Shown one piece after another: positions 59,262 through 64,000 of a DNA stretch of 64,000 nt (the stretch's first letter is position 1; every line of letters begins with the position of its first letter). Under the pieces are notes generated by a model. It saw nothing but the letters and a program-made list of their open reading frames with translations. It was not told the DNA's origin and did no database searches. Source of the stretch: Pseudoalteromonas piscicida (GTDB lineage: Bacteria; Pseudomonadota; Gammaproteobacteria; Enterobacterales; Alteromonadaceae); assembly GCF_002208135.1 (NCBI RefSeq), contig NZ_CP021646.1, positions 2,029,501 to 2,093,500 of the forward strand, written 5' to 3'. Both the position numbers and the translations under genes were made by a program.

Positions 59262-62200
59262 TTAGTTCAAACGCTGGTGTAGTTCTTGAACAGAGTTTAC
59301 AGAACTTCTGTCGTCAGCTTCATTCGCTGTACAGTTTGCAAACGCTGCATTTAGCGTAGTGGTGTAGTTAGTCTTATGCTGAAGCGCACCACGACGTAAC
59401 ACCTTCGAGTCCTCAATAGCTTGGCGACCTTCGGTAGTATTAACGATATAGCTGTACTCACCATTCTTGATACGGTCAAGAATATGAGGACGACCTTCGA
59501 ATACTTTGTTTACGCGACGTACTTCAATACCCGCTTCTTCAAGCGCTTTCGCCGTACCATTCGTTGCATCTAGCTCAAAACCGATTGCTTTCATTGTCTT
59601 AGCTAGTTCAACTACGCGTGCCTTATCACCATTACGCACAGATAGTAGCGCGCGGCCGCCACGTGGTAAAGTGTTTGCTGCACCTAATTGGGCTTTTGCG
59701 AATGCTTCGGCGAAGTTTTCACCAACCCCCATCACTTCACCCGTCGAACGCATCTCTGGACCACGCATTGGGTCAACTCCAGGGAACTTAGCGAATGGCA
59801 ATACCACTTCTTTCACACTGTAGTACGGAGGGATAACTTCCTTCGTTACACCTTGGCTTTCAAGAGACTGGCCAACCATACAACGTGCAGCGACTTTTGC
59901 CAGCGCAACCCCTGTTGCTTTTGAAACAAATGGTACTGTGCGAGCGGCGCGCGGGTTAACTTCAATCAAGTATACCTGGCCATCTTTCACTGCGAACTGA
60001 GTATTCATCAGGCCAACAACACCTAGCTCTAGCGCCATATCACGGACTTGCTTACGCATCACGTCTTGGATATCTTGCGGTAACGTGTGTGCAGGCAATG
60101 AACATGCTGAGTCACCCGAGTGAACACCGGCTTGCTCGATGTGCTCCATAATACCGCCGATGATAACGTTCTCACCGTCACAGATAGCATCTACGTCTAC
60201 TTCAATCGCATCATCTAAGAAACGGTCAAGTAGTACTGGTGCTTCATTAGAGACAGACACCGCTTCGGTCATGTAACGACGTAAATCGTCTTCATCGTAC
60301 ACGATTTCCATTGCGCGACCACCAAGTACATATGACGGACGAACAACCAGTGGGAAGCCAATTTCTTGTGATTTAGCAACCGCTTCTTCTAGTGACGTTA
60401 CCGTTGCGTTTTCTGGTTGAAGCAGGTTTAGACGCTCAACTAGTTGCTGGAAACGCTCACGGTCTTCTGCGCGGTCAATGGCGTCAGGAGAAGTACCAAT
60501 TACTGGTACACCATTCGCTTCAAGGTCTCGTGCCAGTTTAAGTGGAGTTTGACCACCGTACTGAACGATAACACCTTTTGGCTTTTCAACACGGACGATT
60601 TCTAGCACGTCTTCAAGTGTAATTGGTTCGAAGAATAAGCGATCAGACGTATCGTAGTCTGTTGAAACCGTCTCAGGGTTACAGTTGACCATGATAGTTT
60701 CATAGCCGTCTTCACGCATTGCAAGAGCGGCGTGTACACAGCAGTAATCAAATTCGATACCTTGACCAATACGGTTAGGACCGCCACCGATAACCATGAT
60801 TTTATCTTTGTCAGAAGGATTCGCTTCACACTCTTCATCATACGTTGAGTACATGTAAGCGGTATCTGAGCTAAATTCTGCAGCACATGTGTCTACGCGC
60901 TTGTAAACTGGCAGAATTTCAAGCTGGTGACGCTTCTTGCGAATTTCTTTTTCTGATACGCCTGCGATTTCGGCGATGCGAGCATCTGAGAAACCTTTAC
61001 GCTTCAAGCGGCGCAGGAAATCTTTGTTTAGACCTGCCATGCCCACTTCAGCGATTGTCGCTTCATCTTTTAAAATGTCTTCGATTTGAACTAGGTACCA
61101 AGGGTCAATCTTAGTTAGTTCAAATACTTCTTCGACAGACATACCGTGACGCATTGCATCAGCAATGTACCAAATACGCTCAGCACCTGGCTCGCGTAAT
61201 TCGCGGATGATCGTTTCTTTTGCGTTTGGCGCGTCAAGAGCAACGATTGGGTTCAGACCCGTTGCACCCACTTCTAGGCCTCGTAGTGCTTTTTGTAATG
61301 ACTCTTGTTGGTTGCGACCAATTGCCATTACTTCACCAACTGACTTCATCTGAGTAGTCAGACGGTCATTTGAACCTGCGAATTTTTCGAAGTTAAAGCG
61401 AGGGATCTTAGTCACGACATAGTCGATTGACGGTTCAAATGATGCAGGTGTTGCACCGCCTGTAATGTCGTTTTGTAGCTCATCAAGCGTATAACCTACT
61501 GCAAGCTTGGCTGCGATTTTAGCGATCGGGAAACCCGTTGCTTTTGACGCAAGCGCAGAAGAACGTGATACACGCGGGTTCATCTCGATGATAACCATAC
61601 GACCATCAACAGGGTTTACACCAAACTGAACGTTTGACCCACCAGTTTCAACACCAATTTCACGAAGTACCGCCATCGAAGCGTTACGCATGATTTGATA
61701 TTCTTTGTCAGTTAGCGTTTGTGCTGGTGCAACTGTGATTGAGTCACCAGTGTGTACGCCCATTGGGTCGAAGTTTTCGATTGAACATACGATGATACAG
61801 TTGTCGTTTTTGTCACGAACCACTTCCATCTCATATTCTTTCCAGCCTAATAGGCTTTCGTCGATAAGCAGTTCATTTGTTGGTGACAGGTCAAGACCTC
61901 GAGTACAGATCTCGTCAAACTCTTCCATGTTATACGCAACACCACCACCGGTGCCGCCCATCGTGAATGAAGGACGAATAATACATGGGAACCCGATGCG
62001 AGTTAAGATATCGTGCGCTTCATCCATTGAGTGTGCAATTTCAGCGCGAGGACATTCTAAGCCGATATTTTTCATCGCCGCATCAAAACGCTCACGGTTT
62101 TCCGCTTTATCGATTGCATCTGCAGTCGCACCAATTAGCTCAACGCCATGTTTAGCAAGCACACCGTGCTTATCTAGGTCTAGCGCGCAGTTAAGTGCTG

Positions 62201-62480
62201 TTTGGCCACCCATCGTAGGCAGCACCGCATCAGGCTTTTCTTTTTCGATGATCTTTTCTACCACTTCCCAGTGAATAGGCTCGATGTAAGTTGCATCCGC
62301 CATTTCAGGGTCAGTCATGATAGTCGCAGGGTTAGAGTTTACAAGAATAACTCTATAGCCTTCTTCTCTAAGCGCTTTACAAGCCTGAGCACCAGAGTAA
62401 TCGAATTCACATGCTTGGCCGATAACGATTGGGCCTGCGCCCAAAATCAGAATGCTTTTTATGTCGGTACGTTTTGGCAT
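59262..62480 (-). CDS. carB: Carbamoyl-phosphate synthase large subunit
   Basis: 1072 residues, full length. Two ATP-grasp halves: the first (1-400) makes carboxyphosphate, the second (about 550-930) phosphorylates carbamate; the middle is the oligomerisation domain and the C-terminal MGS-like domain (about 935-1072) is the allosteric site for ornithine and UMP. Visible motifs: [34 protein letters not shown] and [19 protein letters not shown]. It starts 16 bases after carA. Confidence 0.97.
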   Translation of the reverse strand: MPKRTDIKSILILGAGPIVIGQACEFDYSGAQACKALREEGYRVILVNSNPATIMTDPEMADATYIEPIHWEVVEKIIEKEKPDAVLPTMGGQTALNCALDLDKHGVLAKHGVELIGATADAIDKAENRERFDAAMKNIGLECPRAEIAHSMDEAHDILTRIGFPCIIRPSFTMGGTGGGVAYNMEEFDEICTRGLDLSPTNELLIDESLLGWKEYEMEVVRDKNDNCIIVCSIENFDPMGVHTGDSITVAPAQTLTDKEYQIMRNASMAVLREIGVETGGSNVQFGVNPVDGRMVIIEMNPRVSRSSALASKATGFPIAKIAAKLAVGYTLDELQNDITGGATPASFEPSIDYVVTKIPRFNFEKFAGSNDRLTTQMKSVGEVMAIGRNQQESLQKALRGLEVGATGLNPIVALDAPNAKETIIRELREPGAERIWYIADAMRHGMSVEEVFELTKIDPWYLVQIEDILKDEATIAEVGMAGLNKDFLRRLKRKGFSDARIAEIAGVSEKEIRKKRHQLEILPVYKRVDTCAAEFSSDTAYMYSTYDEECEANPSDKDKIMVIGGGPNRIGQGIEFDYCCVHAALAMREDGYETIMVNCNPETVSTDYDTSDRLFFEPITLEDVLEIVRVEKPKGVIVQYGGQTPLKLARDLEANGVPVIGTSPDAIDRAEDRERFQQLVERLNLLQPENATVTSLEEAVAKSQEIGFPLVVRPSYVLGGRAMEIVYDEDDLRRYMTEAVSVSNEAPVLLDRFLDDAIEVDVDAICDGENVIIGGIMEHIEQAGVHSGDSACSLPAHTLPQDIQDVMRKQVRDMALELGVVGLMNTQFAVKDGQVYLIEVNPRAARTVPFVSKATGVALAKVAARCMVGQSLESQGVTKEVIPPYYSVKEVVLPFAKFPGVDPMRGPEMRSTGEVMGVGENFAEAFAKAQLGAANTLPRGGRALLSVRNGDKARVVELAKTMKAIGFELDATNGTAKALEEAGIEVRRVNKVFEGRPHILDRIKNGEYSYIVNTTEGRQAIEDSKVLRRGALQHKTNYTTTLNAAFANCTANEADDRSSVNSVQELHQRLN

Positions 62481-62496
62481 TATTACTCCGGTCTAA

Positions 62497-63633
62497 TTAA
62501 GCGTTGCGAGATTGCATTAATTCAATGAAATGGTCGAATAGCGGTGCCGCATCATGTGGACCAGGACTTGCTTCAGGGTGACCTTGGAAGCTAAACGCTG
62601 GCTTATCAGTACGGTGAATACCTTGCAGTGTGCCATCGAACAGTGACTTGTGCGTTGCACGTAGCGTATCAGGAAGCGTTGCTTCGTCAGCAGCAAAACC
62701 GTGGTTTTGTGCAGTGATCATCACGACATCGCGATCTAAGTCTTTAACCGGGTGGTTACCACCATGGTGACCAAACTTCATTTTTACTGTTTTCGCACCA
62801 GAAGCGAGTGCTAATAACTGATGGCCTAAACAAATACCAAAAATAGGGGTATCTGTTTCTAAAAATGCTTTGATTGCTTCAATGGCGTAAGTACATGGCT
62901 CAGGGTCGCCAGGGCCGTTTGATAGGAAGATACCATCAGGGTTTAATGCAAGTACGTCAGCAGCGGAGGTTTCTGCTGGAACAACGGTTAACTTACAGCC
63001 TCTATCAACTAACATTCTAAGAATGTTCTTTTTCACACCAAAATCGTACGCAACAACATGGAATTTTTCTTCTTCAGCAGAAAGCGTTTTAAAGCCCTCG
63101 CCTAAAGTCCAGCTTGATTCACGCCATTCAAACTGAGATTCGGTTGTTACTACTTTTGCTAAATCCATCCCTTTCAAGCCAGGGAATGCTTGCGCCGCTT
63201 CTAGCGCTTTTTGCTCGTCTACTTCGTCACCTGCGATGATACAGCCGTTTTGAGCGCCTTTATCACGTAAAATGCGAGTTAGTTTACGAGTATCAATATC
63301 TGCGATCCCTAAGATATTGCGTTCTTTCAAGTAATCACTCAATGATTGTTCGTTACGGAAATTACTCGCAAGCAGTGGTAAGTCACGGATCACTAGGCCT
63401 TTTGCCCAGATCTTGTCCGCTTCCTCATCTTCGCTGTTAGTACCGGTGTTGCCGATATGTGGGTAAGTAAGCGTAACGATTTGTTCCGCGTATGAAGGAT
63501 CCGTTAAGATCTCTTGATACCCCGTCATTGACGTATTGAATACCACCTCACCGACTGACATACCGTCAGCACCGATAGCAGTGCCGCGAAACACCGTGCC
63601 GTCTTCAAGGACTAACAGAGCGGATTTAGTCAA
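62497..63633 (-). CDS. carA: Carbamoyl-phosphate synthase small subunit
   Basis: 378 residues. Supplies ammonia from glutamine through a class I amidotransferase domain; nucleophile Cys in [12 protein letters not shown] and the His-Glu pair in [10 protein letters not shown]. The start codon is TTG with AGGAGG six bases upstream, as in enterobacterial carA, which also starts with TTG. A short leader ORF and a terminator-like hairpin precede it. Product carbamoyl phosphate feeds arginine and pyrimidine synthesis. Confidence 0.97.
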   Translation of the reverse strand: MTKSALLVLEDGTVFRGTAIGADGMSVGEVVFNTSMTGYQEILTDPSYAEQIVTLTYPHIGNTGTNSEDEEADKIWAKGLVIRDLPLLASNFRNEQSLSDYLKERNILGIADIDTRKLTRILRDKGAQNGCIIAGDEVDEQKALEAAQAFPGLKGMDLAKVVTTESQFEWRESSWTLGEGFKTLSAEEEKFHVVAYDFGVKKNILRMLVDRGCKLTVVPAETSAADVLALNPDGIFLSNGPGDPEPCTYAIEAIKAFLETDTPIFGICLGHQLLALASGAKTVKMKFGHHGGNHPVKDLDRDVVMITAQNHGFAADEATLPDTLRATHKSLFDGTLQGIHRTDKPAFSFQGHPEASPGPHDAAPLFDHFIELMQSRNA

Positions 63634-63642
63634 GTTAACCTC

Positions 63643-63681
63643 CTAATAGTAAAAAACGGGCGAAAGCAAAACGCTCAACAT
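63643..63681 (-). CDS. Candidate carA leader peptide, 12 codons
   Basis: ATG at 63681 reads MLSVLLSPVFYY and stops at a TAG (63643-63645) overlapping the AGGAGG of carA. Its codons run through the hairpin at 63656-63686 and its six-U tract (GTT TTT TAC). No clear ribosome site precedes it, so it may not be translated; it is listed because position, stop overlap and hairpin overlap are those of an attenuator leader. Confidence 0.3.
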   Translation of the reverse strand: MLSVLLSPVFYY

Positions 63682-63686
63682 CCCGT
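63650..63686 (-). promoter_or_regulatory. Attenuator-like hairpin upstream of carA
   Basis: On the minus strand ACGGG pairs with CCCGT, with an inner GAGC / GCTT pairing around GTTTT, and TTTTTT follows. It lies between the start of the carA leader and the AGGAGG and resembles a Rho-independent terminator. Confidence 0.45.
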
Positions 63687-63839
63687 CTACAAAGCGCTTG
63701 GTAACACGCAGTTATTAAAATTTTGGCAAATTCGTTATAGTCTACAGCATGAATGCCTTTTCGTCTAATATAAATCACAAAAACTATAAAAATAGGCCAT
63801 TAAACTCTTTTTTTTCTTTAAAGCCTCAAAATGTTATAC

Positions 63840-64000
<161 letters not shown>

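Noticed and set aside
61705-62274. Long open frame (189 codons) on the plus strand inside carB
   Set aside because: It is antisense to a complete, highly conserved carB and has no recognisable domains.

Overview
The window reads as a chromosomal stretch of a marine gammaproteobacterium of the order Alteromonadales, most like Pseudoalteromonas. Supporting signs are two large TonB-dependent receptors of the carbohydrate type, an N-acetylglucosamine pathway with LacI-type palindromic operators, a DUF3334 gene, cmoAB, an Entner-Doudoroff cluster and a car/greA/dapB neighbourhood. This genus call is inference from gene content only.

Layout. 1-5.6 kb: a truncated secreted phosphodiester glycosidase, a TonB-dependent receptor and a divergent ROK regulator, separated by paired palindromes. 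5.8-8.0 kb: nudC-metC. 8.08-9.29 kb: a complete ISAs1-family insertion sequence with inverted ends and a 9-bp target duplication, inserted in the stop codon of nagB. 9.3-13.9 kb: nagB, nagX, nagA, nagK, with two identical-core palindromes typical of a NagR-type regulator (the regulator is not in the window). 14-21 kb: a 2OG-Fe(II) oxygenase, two divergent sensor-kinase genes (one frameshifted) and DUF3334. 21.2-23.2 kb: cmoA, cmoB and a small double-glycine-leader peptide gene, apparently frameshifted. 23.4-31.4 kb: adk, then edd-eda-gap, lacI-glk and a second LacI regulator. 31.5-44.2 kb: an alpha-glucan utilisation locus (glucoamylase, MFS sugar transporter, alpha-amylase, tryptophan-halogenase-like protein, split TonB receptor, alpha-glucosidase) with three shared palindromes. 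44.3-64 kb: an EAL protein, ihfA-pheT-pheS, hda and DUF2066, a GGDEF protein, gloA, a periplasmic binding protein, an M9 collagenase, two unknown proteins, greA, carB, carA and the 3' end of dapB.

The carbon genes form one plausible route. Starch or glycogen fragments enter through the TonB receptor, periplasmic lipoprotein hydrolases shorten them, the MFS carrier imports short sugars, the cytoplasmic alpha-glucosidase and Glk give glucose-6-phosphate, and Edd, Eda and Gap process the Entner-Doudoroff intermediates. Three operator families (TGACACCGGTGTCA, TGCATACGTATGCA-like and ATGACARCGYTGTCAT) divide this into regulons.

Four genes (nagK, the hybrid kinase, the alpha-glucan TonB receptor and the small peptide) are each restored to a family-like or self-consistent reading frame by adding one G to a G run. 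This points to homopolymer undercalling in the sequence, or less likely to real mutations. The most novel items are the corrected Cys-rich double-glycine peptide (about 22967-23157), the IS-made nagB tail, the attenuator-like hairpin before edd, and a leader peptide with a terminator-like hairpin before carA.
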